Shown in pieces: positions 24,304 through 34,100 of a DNA stretch of 58,323 nucleotides. Source of the DNA: [Flexibacter] sp. ATCC 35103 (GTDB lineage: Bacteria; Bacteroidota; Bacteroidia; Flavobacteriales; Flavobacteriaceae). The position numbers were made by a program, and so were the translations under genes. The notes beneath the pieces were generated by a model. The model was not told where the DNA came from. It saw only the letters and a list, made by a program, of their open reading frames with translations, and did no database searches. Position 1 is the stretch's first letter, and each line of letters starts with the position of its first letter. Location of the stretch: the NCBI RefSeq assembly GCF_001975985.1, contig NZ_MTQF01000018.1, positions 1 to 58,323 on the forward strand, read 5' to 3'.

Positions 24304-26754
24304 ATGAAAAATCCACTTATAAAAACAGCGCGCCTGACTCTTTTGACGGCATTAGTGCTTTCTAATTTATCATGGAATAAAATTCCGAATGATGAAACAA
24401 ATCCTCCGGTTCTTACCATTAAGGGATTTAAATTTTTAGATTTAAACAGAAACGGAAAATTAGATCCGTGGGAAGATACCCGACTTTCTGTTGATAAAAG
24501 AATTGACGAAATCATCAAGCAAATGACCAATGCCGAAAAAGCAGAGCTGCTTATTGGAACCGGAATGCCCGGAATCGAGGTTCTGACGGGTCCTGTTGGA
24601 GATTCTAAGCAAGGTCTTGTTCCCGGAGCTGCGGGAGGAACTGCTGCTTTTGAGCGATTTGGTATTCCTGCAACTGTTGTAGCCGATGGTCCTGCGGGTT
24701 TACGAATTGAACCAACGAGAGAAAATGACTCAAAAACATATTATGCAACCGCATTTCCGGTAGGAACAGCTTTAGCATCAACCTGGAATAAAGCACTTTT
24801 AGAAGAAGTTGGAAAAGCAATGGGAAATGAAGTAAAAGAATATGGCGTAGATGTTTTATTAGCTCCTGCTTTGAACATTCAGAGAAATCCATTGAACGGA
24901 AGAAACTTCGAATATTATTCTGAAGATCCGTTGATTTCAGGGAAAACTGCAGCAGCAATTGTAAACGGAATCCAGTCGCAAGACGTGGGAACTTCGATTA
25001 AACACTTTGCCGTAAATAATGAAGAAACCAACCGATTGACAATTAATGCGCACGTTTCTGAAAGAGCGATCAGAGAAATATATTTAAAAGGTTTCGAAAT
25101 TACCGTAAAAGAATCGCAACCCTGGACCGTAATGTCATCTTATAACAGACTAAATGGCGAATATACCTCTGACCGAAAAGATTTACTGACGGAGGTTTTG
25201 AGAAACGAATGGGGTTTTAAAGGCATTGTAATGACAGACTGGTTTGGTGGTTTTCCGGGTTTTGAATCCATACAAAAAGGGTCAAGCTCTGATGTTGTCA
25301 AACAAATGATTGCCGGAAACGATCTTTTGATGCCTGGAATTCCGGTGCAGAAAAAAGCATTGTTAGATGCCCTAAACTCAGGTAAACTACCTCAGGAAGT
25401 AGCAAATACAAATGCAAAAAGAATTTTAGAATATATTTTTCGTACGCCCACTTTTGCCAAATATAAATACAGTGATAAACCCAACCTGACAAAAAATGCA
25501 GAAGTAACCAGAAACGCTGCTGCCGAAGGAATGATTTTGCTTAAAAATACCAATAATGCATTGCCTTTTGCTGACAAACAAAAAGAAGTTTCCTTGTTTG
25601 GAGTTACATCTTATGCCTGGATTACTGGCGGTACAGGAAGCGGAAGCGTGAATAACAAACATACCGTTTCTCTGTTAGAAGGACTAACGGCTGCGGGTTA
25701 TAAATTAGACAAGGAATTGGTTGGTTTGTATCAGCCACATGCTGAAAAAGAAGTTGCAGCTGAACAGGAAAGAAGAAAAGAAAAAGGTATTCTGGCTTTG
25801 CCGGAAAGACTTCCTGAAATGAAAATGGACGATGCTTTTATAGCTAAAAAAGCAGCAAGTTCTGAAATCGCATTTGTAACTTTAGGAAGAAATTCCGGAG
25901 AAGGCGGGGACAGAGTTGTTAATGACAACTTTAATATCGCAAATGAAGAAATTGAAATGCTGGATAAAATTTCGAAAGCTTTTCATGCAAAAGGGAAAAA
26001 AGTAGTCGTTATTTTAAATATTGGCGGAGTAATCGAAACGGCATCGTGGAAAGATAAAGCAGATGCTATTTTATTAGCGTGGCAGCCAGGTCAGGAAGGC
26101 GGACATTCTGTTGCTGATGTGGTTTCAGGAAAAATAAATCCATCAGGAAAATTAACCATGACTTTCCCAATGAAATATGCAGATACACCATCGGCAAAAA
26201 ACTTTCCGGGATTTCCTGTCGATAATCCAAAAGAAGTAACCTATGAAGAAGGTGTTTATGTTGGATACCGTTATTTTAATACATTCAATATAAAACCATC
26301 GTATGAATTTGGTTTTGGAAGTTCGTACACGACTTTTGATTATATGGATGTAAAATTAAGTTCACCAACTTTCAAAGATAAATTGACGGTTGCTGTTACG
26401 GTAAAAAATACCGGAAAAGTATCCGGAAAAGAAGTTGTTGAGTTATATCTTTCGGCTCCTTCAAAATTGATTGATAAACCAAAAGAAGAATTAAAAGCTT
26501 TTGCGAAGACCAAAGAATTAAAACCGGGAGAAAGCCAGACGTTAGAACTGACTTTATCTCCAAAAGACCTGGCTTCGTTTTTAGAAAGCAAAAGTGCCTG
26601 GATTGCCGAAGCCGGAACCTATAAAGTTTTGGTTGGAGCATCGTCTTTAGATATTAAAAAATCAGCTGAATTTTCAGTAACCAATGAAATCACGGTCGAA
26701 AAAGTAAAGAAATCATTTGAACTCGATTCAAAGTTTACAGAACTTAAACCTTAA
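24304..26754 (+). CDS. glycoside hydrolase family 3 (beta-glucosidase/xylosidase-like), secreted
   Basis: 816 aa. A hydrophobic N-terminus (8-25) suggests export. An EF-hand-like loop (DLNRNGKLDPWE, about 46-57) precedes the GH3 barrel. KHFAVNNEET (from Lys233) binds substrate and Asp312 in VMTDWFGG is the expected nucleophile. The second domain contains the acid/base candidate Glu in NSGEGGDR (about 534-541), and a fibronectin-type III-like domain closes the protein (about 690-800). Family 3 enzymes release glucose, xylose or arabinose from oligosaccharide ends; which sugar is not decidable here. It stands alone under the divergent Nudix-type regulator, with a terminator after it. Confidence 0.93.
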   Translation: MKNPLIKTARLTLLTALVLSNLSWNKIPNDETNPPVLTIKGFKFLDLNRNGKLDPWEDTRLSVDKRIDEIIKQMTNAEKAELLIGTGMPGIEVLTGPVGDSKQGLVPGAAGGTAAFERFGIPATVVADGPAGLRIEPTRENDSKTYYATAFPVGTALASTWNKALLEEVGKAMGNEVKEYGVDVLLAPALNIQRNPLNGRNFEYYSEDPLISGKTAAAIVNGIQSQDVGTSIKHFAVNNEETNRLTINAHVSERAIREIYLKGFEITVKESQPWTVMSSYNRLNGEYTSDRKDLLTEVLRNEWGFKGIVMTDWFGGFPGFESIQKGSSSDVVKQMIAGNDLLMPGIPVQKKALLDALNSGKLPQEVANTNAKRILEYIFRTPTFAKYKYSDKPNLTKNAEVTRNAAAEGMILLKNTNNALPFADKQKEVSLFGVTSYAWITGGTGSGSVNNKHTVSLLEGLTAAGYKLDKELVGLYQPHAEKEVAAEQERRKEKGILALPERLPEMKMDDAFIAKKAASSEIAFVTLGRNSGEGGDRVVNDNFNIANEEIEMLDKISKAFHAKGKKVVVILNIGGVIETASWKDKADAILLAWQPGQEGGHSVADVVSGKINPSGKLTMTFPMKYADTPSAKNFPGFPVDNPKEVTYEEGVYVGYRYFNTFNIKPSYEFGFGSSYTTFDYMDVKLSSPTFKDKLTVAVTVKNTGKVSGKEVVELYLSAPSKLIDKPKEELKAFAKTKELKPGESQTLELTLSPKDLASFLESKSAWIAEAGTYKVLVGASSLDIKKSAEFSVTNEITVEKVKKSFELDSKFTELKP

Positions 26755-26792
26755 GCATATTATTTAATATTTTGGTTAGTATTAGATAATTT

Positions 26793-26828
26793 TAAAGCCT
26801 TTGAAACACTTGTTTTGAAGGCTTTTTT
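26793..26828 (+). terminator. rho-independent terminator of GH3 gene
   Basis: AAAGCCTT (from 26794) pairs with AAGGCTTT, with additional AAACA/TGTTT pairing inside, followed by a T-run (to 26828). It separates the convergent GH3 and LysR genes. Confidence 0.8.
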
Positions 26829-26832
26829 TATT

Positions 26833-27705
26833 TTAAACCAACGATTTCAAAATATCTAAAAACACCTTAACCGCCTTTTTTTCATAGACCTCTTTAATCG
26901 AAATTATCATTGCCGTTCTGGTCATGTTTTTTCCTTCTATCGGAATACACGAAATTCCTTTTTCGCTTTTAATGGTGGTTTGGGTGAGAATCGTATACCA
27001 ATTTCCGCTTTTTACGAGTTCTAAAAGTGTTGGGATATCATTGATTTCGATTGCCACTTTTGGATGTAATTTGCTTTTGGCAAAAGCATCACTAATAAAT
27101 TGAGTGGTGCTATATCCTTTTGCAGGAAGTGCAAGGGATAATTTACTGATTTCTTTTAAGGATATGGATTTCTTGTTTTTTAAAGCAGATTCTGTTGCTG
27201 TTACCAAAGTCATTGGCGAGGTAAAAAGTGCCTGATATTTAAAGTGATTTTCGGTAATAATTTCTTCGAAAGTCAGAATAACATCCAGTTCAAAATGATT
27301 TAGTTTTTCTATCAATTCCTTAGAAGTGCCAAACACAATTTCGAATTCAATTTCAGGAAATTTTGTATTGAATTCAATTACGGTTTGCGTCAATATATCC
27401 CGTAAAGCATAGGTTACACCAATCGCAATTTTTCCGGTATTAAGGTTGTTTAAATCCTTTAATAATTGAAAACCTTCATTTGCTTTGCTGATACTTTGCA
27501 GCGCAAAACTAGAGAATAATTCTCCGGCTTCGGTCAAGGTTATTCGTTTGCCAATTCTATTAAAGAGAGAAATTTGTAACTCATCTTCAAGCTGTTTAAT
27601 TTGTTGGGATAAAGTACTTTGGCTAATGTTTAGACTATTTGCCGCTTCGGTAAAGTTGAGCAATTCCTTTGCTTTAAGAAAGTATTTAAGTTGTCGGAGT
27701 TCCAT
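26833..27705 (-). CDS. LysR-family transcriptional regulator
   Basis: 290 aa. The N-terminal winged helix-turn-helix (1-60, with NFTEAANSLNISQSTLSQQI) is canonical; residues about 90-285 form the LysR substrate-binding domain. It is divergent from the MBL-fold hydrolase gene across 97 bp that contain a LysR-type inverted repeat, so that gene is its likely target. The inducer is unknown. Confidence 0.93.
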   Translation of the reverse strand: MELRQLKYFLKAKELLNFTEAANSLNISQSTLSQQIKQLEDELQISLFNRIGKRITLTEAGELFSSFALQSISKANEGFQLLKDLNNLNTGKIAIGVTYALRDILTQTVIEFNTKFPEIEFEIVFGTSKELIEKLNHFELDVILTFEEIITENHFKYQALFTSPMTLVTATESALKNKKSISLKEISKLSLALPAKGYSTTQFISDAFAKSKLHPKVAIEINDIPTLLELVKSGNWYTILTQTTIKSEKGISCIPIEGKNMTRTAMIISIKEVYEKKAVKVFLDILKSLV

Positions 27706-27722
27706 TTTTTAAATCGGTTTTA

Positions 27723-27739
27723 TCGATTGATGTTATCGA
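27723..27739. promoter_or_regulatory. putative LysR binding site
   Basis: TCGAT (27723-27727), 7-bp spacer, ATCGA (27735-27739): a perfect dyad within the short divergent region between the LysR gene and the MBL-fold gene. The dimensions fit the T-N11-A type of LysR box loosely. A weak -7-like GACCTTTG follows at 27773-27780. Confidence 0.5.
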
Positions 27740-27802
27740 AAAATAACGTTTTACAAATATAGAAATTCTTTAGACCTTTGTAACAAATAATGACTTAGTA
27801 AA

Positions 27803-28555
27803 ATGAAAATAATACCATTACAAGAAGGGAATTACGTTGTAAACAGTAAAAAAGAATTTAAACTGATAAATGAATTTCCGCTTGATTCAGGACTAAAAAT
27901 GGCGATTCAGCCTTTTTTGATTGTTACCCAAAAGGATTATATATTATTGGATTTAGGTTTAGGATTTTCTAAAAACGGAAGACCATTCGTTCATTATTTA
28001 CTCGAAGCTCATAACATTAAGCCGGAACAAATTACAAAAGTCCTGATTTCACATTTCCATAAAGATCATATCGAAGGAATTGGCTTTTTTGAAGGAGATA
28101 CTTTTGTTCAAAATTTTCCGGATGCAACCATTTACATGCAAAAAAGAGAACTTGATTTTGCTTTAACCCAACAACATCCGTCTTATAATTTGGAGATTTT
28201 GAATGAAATAAAAAAGTTTCCAAATGTAGAATTCCTTGAGGAAGATCAGGGAGAAATAACTGATGAAATTATCTATGAAGTTTCCGGAGGACATTCGCCA
28301 TTTCATCAGGTTTTCTGGATTAAGGAAAATAACGAGATTATCTTTTACGGAGCCGATGATTTACCACAAGAAGCATATTTAAAAATGCATGTTGCCTACA
28401 AAACAGATTATGATGGCAAACGTGCCATGGAATCGCGAAAAAAATGGGAACAGCAAGCAAAAGACGAACATTGGAAAGTGCTGTTGTATCACGATATGAA
28501 AAAGCCTGTATTGGAGTTTAAGAAAGAAGCAAGACTTTTAGAAGCAAGAATATAG
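27803..28555 (+). CDS. MBL-fold metallo-hydrolase
   Basis: 250 aa, cytoplasmic. The metal site is clear: HFHKDH (His84, His86, Asp88, His89), a His in GGHSPFH, Asp in YGADDLPQE and His in YHDMKKP. This is the lactonase/glyoxalase II-like branch; substrate unknown. The divergent LysR gene suggests single-gene control by a small effector. The last codons (EARLLEARI) and stop lie inside a dispersed direct repeat (28525-28578), so the natural C-terminus has probably been replaced. Confidence 0.88.
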   Translation: MKIIPLQEGNYVVNSKKEFKLINEFPLDSGLKMAIQPFLIVTQKDYILLDLGLGFSKNGRPFVHYLLEAHNIKPEQITKVLISHFHKDHIEGIGFFEGDTFVQNFPDATIYMQKRELDFALTQQHPSYNLEILNEIKKFPNVEFLEEDQGEITDEIIYEVSGGHSPFHQVFWIKENNEIIFYGADDLPQEAYLKMHVAYKTDYDGKRAMESRKKWEQQAKDEHWKVLLYHDMKKPVLEFKKEARLLEARI

Positions 28556-28578
28556 AAGCAAGAGGCAAGACTTTTAGA
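28525..28578. repeat. direct repeat across the 3' end of the MBL-fold gene
   Basis: AGAAGCAAGACTTTTAGA (28525-28542) recurs with one change at 28561-28578, a 36-bp period; shorter GAAGCAAGA units lie between. The stop codon (28553-28555) is inside the array. Similar AGAAGCAAGA units occur again at 30789-30880. Confidence 0.7.
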
Positions 28579-28736
28579 CACAAGAAGTTAGAGAATATAT
28601 TTGTTGTATTGCGCAAAAGTTAGCTATTTTTTACAGATAGCTATGTGAATTAATGTAAAGTGAAATGCCTTTTTTAAGCAGGCAAAGACTATGTTTCTAT
28701 GTGTTTAAAACAATATCCTTAAAAAAAAAATATATC

Positions 28737-28774
28737 AAAATTCAGACGAAACGATTAGTTGAGTCTGAATTTTT
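28737..28774. terminator. bidirectional terminator after the locus B sigma gene
   Basis: AAATTCAGAC pairs with GTCTGAATTT with a 15-nt loop; T-runs lie on both sides. On the minus strand it overlaps the sigma-gene stop (28755-28757); on the plus strand it ends transcripts from the MBL-fold side. Confidence 0.75.
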
Positions 28775-29357
28775 TTTTCTTAGAAAATAACACAAATAAA
28801 ACACTTCTTACTTTTTCTTCTAATGAAGATCGCAAAATCGAAAAAGCTTTGGTAATCTGGGCTTCAACCGTTTTTATCGATACATCGAGATGTTCTGCAA
28901 TTTCGATATTGGTTAAGCCTTCTTTTTTACTTAATATAAAAACCTCTTTGCATTTGGGCGGAAGGTTTTGAATTTCTCTGTTTACCACATTCAGCACACG
29001 CTGAAATGACTCTGAATCATCTTCCTGAATAACAGAGTTTAACGCATCATAATACGATTTTTCTAGCGAGAATAAGGATTGGTTTTTTCGATACAAATCA
29101 ATGAATTCATTGTAGACTAATTTGTAAAGAAAACTTTTTAAGGCGTGATCCGGTTTTAATCTTGTGCGTTGTTCCCAGACTTTAATAAAAACATTCTGCA
29201 CGATATCCTCCGCACTGTAAATATTTTTTACAAGACTGTTGGCATACACACAAAGTTTATGATGATACGTGTCGATAAGGTAATTGTAAGCACTTTCATC
29301 TCCTTTGCTAAGAGACTCAATTAATGTTGCGTTATCGTTATAATCATCAATATTCAT
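28755..29357 (-). CDS. ECF-type RNA polymerase sigma factor (locus B)
   Basis: 200 aa. Region 2 (about 20-90, AEDIVQNVFIKVWEQRTRL) and region 4 (about 130-185, GLTNIEIAEHLDVSIKTVEAQITKAF) are intact. It is divergent from its presumed anti-sigma FecR gene, unlike the colinear arrangement of locus A. It should drive the SusC/SusD operon and possibly the downstream redox genes. Confidence 0.93.
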   Translation of the reverse strand: MNIDDYNDNATLIESLSKGDESAYNYLIDTYHHKLCVYANSLVKNIYSAEDIVQNVFIKVWEQRTRLKPDHALKSFLYKLVYNEFIDLYRKNQSLFSLEKSYYDALNSVIQEDDSESFQRVLNVVNREIQNLPPKCKEVFILSKKEGLTNIEIAEHLDVSIKTVEAQITKAFSILRSSLEEKVRSVLFVLFSKKKKFRLN

Positions 29358-29636
29358 AGAACCAAATATATAAATTAATAGTTTTTAGGACTAAAATTAG
29401 GGTTGTATTTCTTGAAATTGAGCCTTTTTTTAATTTTCTATTTGAAAATTAGTACAAATAAAAACACCCAAAATGGCAAAGATAAAAACATTTACTATTT
29501 TATTTCTATCAAATTAGTATAGTTTATTGAAAGAAAAGACTTGTGAAAAATAAAAAAATCAGCAAAATGAAAAAAACTTTATCAAATTGTTAGGGTTTTG
29601 TTTTTTTGCTTCGTAATAATATTAAAAACAAGTAAA
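29358..29636. promoter_or_regulatory. divergent promoter region between sigma and FecR genes (locus B)
   Basis: Contains a perfect inverted repeat TAATTTTC (29431-29438) and GAAAATTA (29444-29451) and, on the minus strand, a perfect -7 element TATCTTTG (29484 to 29477) with TTTG 25 bp further upstream, slightly long spacing, likely for the sigma gene. On the plus strand an eight-codon frame with ATG at 29567 (MKKTLSNC) lies 45 bp before the FecR start; I would not call it a gene. Confidence 0.45.
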
Positions 29637-30788
29637 ATGACAGTGAAAAAGTCAGAGCGATTAATTGTTAAGTTTATCACAAATCAGGCCAGTAGAGATG
29701 AAATCGAAAGCCTTACGGAATGGCTTAAAGAAGAGGAGAATCAAATTGTGTTTAAGGATTTTGTAAAAACCAACTACGCAATTGATGCTGCAATGTACAC
29801 TTTTGATTCAGGTGAAGTTAAAAAACAATTAGCAGAAAGAATTGAGAGAGAAAATATTGTTTTTCAAAAAAGAAGATTTTCATCTTATTACAAATATGCG
29901 GCAATTTTAGTGCTGGTTTTAGGCGGATTTTATTTCTATCAAAAATCGGATTTGTTTCAACATAAAGTAAATGTTGTGGTACCAAGACAAGATGATATTG
30001 TTTTGCAATTAGACAACGAATCGTCAGAAACAATCGATACAGCTGAAGCGAGAGATATAACAGACAAATCCGGAAAAGTAATTGGTAAACAGGAAAAAAA
30101 CAGATTGGTGTATTCAAATGAATATTCAAACGGAGAATTAGTGTACAATACTTTGAGAATTCCGTACGGTAAAAAGTTTGAAGTTCAGTTATCAGATGGT
30201 ACAATTGTACATTTAAACGCAGGAACTTCATTGCGATATCCGGTTCAGTTTCTGAAAAATAAAAGTAGGAAAGTATATTTAACCGGTGAAGCTTATTTTG
30301 AAGTTTCAAAAGATAAAGCACATCCGTTTACCGTAAATACTCAGGAACTAAATGTAGAAGTTCTGGGAACTAAGTTCAACGTAAATTCATATCAGGAAGA
30401 TATAAACGCAGATGTTGTTTTGGTCGAAGGAAAAGTCTCTCTCTATAAAGATAAAAAAACGACAGACAATCAGGTTTATTTAACTCCGGGATTAAAAGGA
30501 ACGAGTATAAAAGGTCAGCAAAAAATTACTGCAGAGCCTGTAAATACTGATTATTATACGGCTTGGGTAAAAGGAAGCCTGGTATTTAAAAACGCCTCTT
30601 TTGATGCAATTATCAAAAAACTCGAACGCCATTACAACGTAACGTTTATCAATAAAAATAAAGCACTGGGAAAAGAAATTTTCAACGCCCGATTTGATAA
30701 TGAACCTATCGAAGTGGTCTTAAAATATTTTAGCGATAGTTATGCGATAGATTATAAGATAAAGGAGGATGAGATTACGATTAGGTAA
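29637..30788 (+). CDS. FecR-family anti-sigma factor (locus B)
   Basis: 383 aa from the ATG at 29637; an upstream TTG frame (29598) adds thirteen residues with no support. N-terminal cytoplasmic domain (1-80) is followed by a single membrane helix (about 83-103, YAAILVLVLGGFYFY). A periplasmic FecR domain (about 170-270, with GTIVHLNAGTSLRYP and GEAYFEVSKDKAHPF) and a C-terminal DUF4974-type domain (about 305-380) complete it. It should relay SusC STN signals to the divergently encoded sigma factor. Its 3' end is followed by a low-complexity repeat block. Confidence 0.93.
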   Translation: MTVKKSERLIVKFITNQASRDEIESLTEWLKEEENQIVFKDFVKTNYAIDAAMYTFDSGEVKKQLAERIERENIVFQKRRFSSYYKYAAILVLVLGGFYFYQKSDLFQHKVNVVVPRQDDIVLQLDNESSETIDTAEARDITDKSGKVIGKQEKNRLVYSNEYSNGELVYNTLRIPYGKKFEVQLSDGTIVHLNAGTSLRYPVQFLKNKSRKVYLTGEAYFEVSKDKAHPFTVNTQELNVEVLGTKFNVNSYQEDINADVVLVEGKVSLYKDKKTTDNQVYLTPGLKGTSIKGQQKITAEPVNTDYYTAWVKGSLVFKNASFDAIIKKLERHYNVTFINKNKALGKEIFNARFDNEPIEVVLKYFSDSYAIDYKIKEDEITIR

Positions 30789-30960
30789 AGGAGAGAGAAG
30801 CAAGATGAAAGAATAAAGAGAATAGAATAAAGAGAATAGAATCAAGATGAAAGAAGCAAGAATAAAGAGAATAGAATTGTGAATTTATAGTAAATAATCT
30901 AAAATCTAATAATCTAAGTAGTCTAACAATCTAAGAAGTCTAACAATCAAAATAATCAGA
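30789..30960. repeat. low-complexity repeat block between fecR and susC (locus B)
   Basis: First part (to about 30890): repeated AATAAAGAGAATAGA and AAGATGAAAGAA units. Second part: repeated TAATCTAA and AGTCTAACAATC units. These resemble the array at 28525-28578 and look like dispersed intergenic repeats. No coding potential. The rest of this 321-bp spacer holds the antisense element at 31020-31110. Confidence 0.65.
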
Positions 30961-31019
30961 AAACTAAAATTAAAAAAGCCTATGTAACAAAAAGTCCGGA
31001 AAAAAGGATTGTGTTTATA

Positions 31020-31097
31020 TAAAAAAACCGGAAAATGCGCCAACATTTCCCGGTAGAGTAAATGCGATCAGTTAATTAACCAACCAACATTAAAAAA
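31020..31097 (-). ncRNA. putative cis-antisense small RNA over the susC leader (locus B)
   Basis: On the strand opposite susC, a -7-like TACTTTTA (31110 to 31103, one mismatch to TAnnTTTG) begins exactly at the first base of the start codon, with TTTG 16 bp upstream. A 10-bp stem (31027-31036 with 31043-31052, one G-U pair) followed by six T on the minus strand (31026-31021) would end an RNA of about 75 nt. No minus-strand gene needs this terminator: the nearest one on that strand starts at 29357, beyond it. Geometry matches the element of locus A. The promoter here is weaker than in locus A. Confidence 0.45.
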
Positions 31098-31109
31098 CAT
31101 TTTAAAAGT

Positions 31110-34100
31110 ATGAAAAAACTATTGAACAAAATCAGGTTCGACAAGCCTTTTTTGAAATTTGATTTGAAGATGAAATTGACTACATTATTTTTATTTACCA
31201 CTTTGACAGTGATGCAGGCGGGAGTTTCGTATTCGCAAAAAGCTAAAATGTCACTTAATGCCAGCGACATGACCGTTGGTAAAGTTATTGAAAAGCTGGA
31301 GTATACTACAGATTATAGATTTGTTTACAATATAAGATCGGTTGATTTAGACCGTAAAATAGACATCAGACTCAGTGATGTTTCTATAGAAACGATTCTA
31401 AATACGATCTTTAAAAATACCGGTACTGATTATAAAGTTTCAGGATCCCACATTATTCTAACACCCAAAAAAGCTCCGGAACCGGTACAGCCTGTTAGTA
31501 AAAAACAAGAGGCAGATTTTATCGTAAAAGGTAAAGTGACAGATGAAAAAGGGATTCCGTTAGTAGGAGCAGCAGTTTCTGATAATGGTTCAGGTAGAGG
31601 TGTTCAGACAGATTTTAATGGTGAATATCAAATTATTGCCGTAAGCAGCGAAACGACATTGGCTTTTGCATATCTGGGGTATATCAGACAAGAGATAAAA
31701 GTAGAGGGCAAAAGTGTTATCAATGTTGTATTAAAAGAAGAAACGCTTCAATTGGGCGAAGTAGTCCTGACAACGGGATATCAAAATATTTCGGCCGAAA
31801 AATCGACAGGATCATTCTCCAGTTTAAAAGCAAAAGATTTTCAGGAACAGCGTTTAAGCAGTTTAGATAAAATTCTGGAAGGACGTATTGTAGGATATCA
31901 GGGAGGTAAAATTCGTGGTACAACTTCTATGAACGGTCTTACAACACCTTTATACGTGATTGATGGTTTCCCGATTGAGAACACCAAGTATGATGCAAAT
32001 TTTCGTTTATCAGAAAGTTTACCAAACTTAAACTTAGAAGATATTGAAACTATTACAGTTCTTAAAGATGCGGCTGCATCGTCTATTTACGGTGCGCGCG
32101 CAGCAAATGGAGTTGTTGTAATTACTACTAAAAAAGCAAAAGCCGGACGAACAAATATTTCATTTTCAAGTAATCTTACTGTAACTCCGTATAGAAATTA
32201 TACCGGAAATCTTACAGATGCAGGTGATATTATTGGTCTTGAAAAAGGCTGGGCTGATGCAAACCCAAGTTTAAAAGGAGCAAATGCAAGTACTTATGCA
32301 CAATCTTTATTAAACAATGCCGTATTTACAAGTCAGGGAATGCAAACTCTTTTAAATGGTTATGCAGGAAATATTTCCCAAGCAGATATGAACAATCGTT
32401 TAAATCAACTAGGATCGCAAGGATACAGATATTATGATGATATTGCCAAATATGCAAAACGCGATCAATATTTTATTCAGCATAACGTAAGTTTAGGCAA
32501 AGCAACAGAATCGAATAGTTTTAATGCTTCCCTGACGTATAAAGGAAATAAATTTGAAGACCGTTATTCTGATAACCAATCAGTTGGAATTAATTTAAAA
32601 AATTCAACTGATATTACAAGCTGGCTGTCATTAGATTTAGGTACTTATATGAATTATGGAGAAAGTGATACACAAACCTATGATCCTTTTAGTACTCTTA
32701 AACCACAATTTAAATTTCAGATGTACAATCAGTTAGTAAATGATGACGGATCAAATTTTACTTCTACAGCAGCATCACGATATAATAATTTTACGCTTCA
32801 GTCCATGAAGACTTATGGTCTTTACAACATGGATATCACACCAATGGATGAATTGGGGCGTAACATAAATAAAACTAAAAACTTATTGAACAGAACTTTT
32901 GCAAAATTTAATATAAAATTCAGTCATGCACTTACCTATAATACAATGTTTCAGTACGAATACGGTGTTGATCGTGGCAGTTTAATAAGAGATAAAGAAT
33001 CGTTTAATGTTAGGTCTACAGTAAATGGTTTAGTAACCATTGTTAATAATAAAGCCGTTTATAACTTGCCTTATGGTGATATTTTAAAAGAGACAAATCA
33101 ATTTACGAATGCTTACAACTTCCGTCAGCAATTAAATTTTGATCAGAATTTTAATAATATACACGATGTAACCGCCATTGCAGGTATGGAAATTCGTCAC
33201 TCAAAAGTAGAATACGGTGATAACACACGTTACGGCTGGGACGAACAAACTTTGTCATATACACCGGTAAATCAGGCTGATTTGCTAAAAGTGTACGGAA
33301 CTGTTTTTGGAGGCAGCCTGGGAGTAAATAATTTTGCAGCAGATCGTGAACTGGTAAACCGTTACGTTTCTTTTTATGGAACAGGAGGTTATACGTATGA
33401 CCGAAGATATTCATTAACAGGTAGTTTACGTTGGGACCGTTCGAACCTTTGGGGAACAGATAATAAATATCAAAATAAACCAACCTGGTCTACAGGAGCA
33501 GCGTGGAATATTGATAAAGAATCTTTCTTTAAAGTTTCCTGGATAAATATGCTTAAACTTCGCGGATCTTATGGTATTGGAGGAAATGTTGCCAAAGATT
33601 CTGCACCATACTTAACAGCCAGTTATTATGCCAATACAAATGTTGGCGGAAATCAGGGATATGTTAATTCAAGACCAAATCCTGAATTATCCTGGGAGAA
33701 AACAACTACAACCAATGTAGGTTTAGATTTTGCATTTTTTAATAACAGATTAAGCGGAACTTTTGATGTTTACCATAAAAAAGGACAAGATTTATTAGCA
33801 AGCAGTAACGGAGTTCCAACAGAAGGATTTGGTTATTCGACTTATAGAATAAATAACGGAGAAATGACCAATAAAGGGATCGAAACGACTTTAAGAGGAA
33901 CAATTGTAAAAACAGGTTCATTCTCCTGGGATGCGTCAGTTTTATATGCCTATAACAAAAACAAAGTCGATTATGTAAAAGTCGAAGCTCCCGTATATTA
34001 CCTGCAATTAGATTATCCGTCTTCTTATCCCAGAATTGGCAACGATTACAACACAATTTACGGTTATAAATGGGCAGGATTAAACGAGAAAGGTTTACCG

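Noticed and set aside
29567..29593. Eight-codon frame (MKKTLSNC) before the locus B fecR gene
   Set aside because: Far too short to support as a gene; no run of regulatory codons and no attenuator stems around it.
29598..29636. TTG start for the locus B FecR protein
   Set aside because: The ATG at 29637 gives a normal FecR N-terminus; the extra segment is hydrophobic and misplaced for this topology.
30789..30960. Possible CRISPR-like array
   Set aside because: Units are short, irregular and AT-rich with no constant-length spacers or cas genes.
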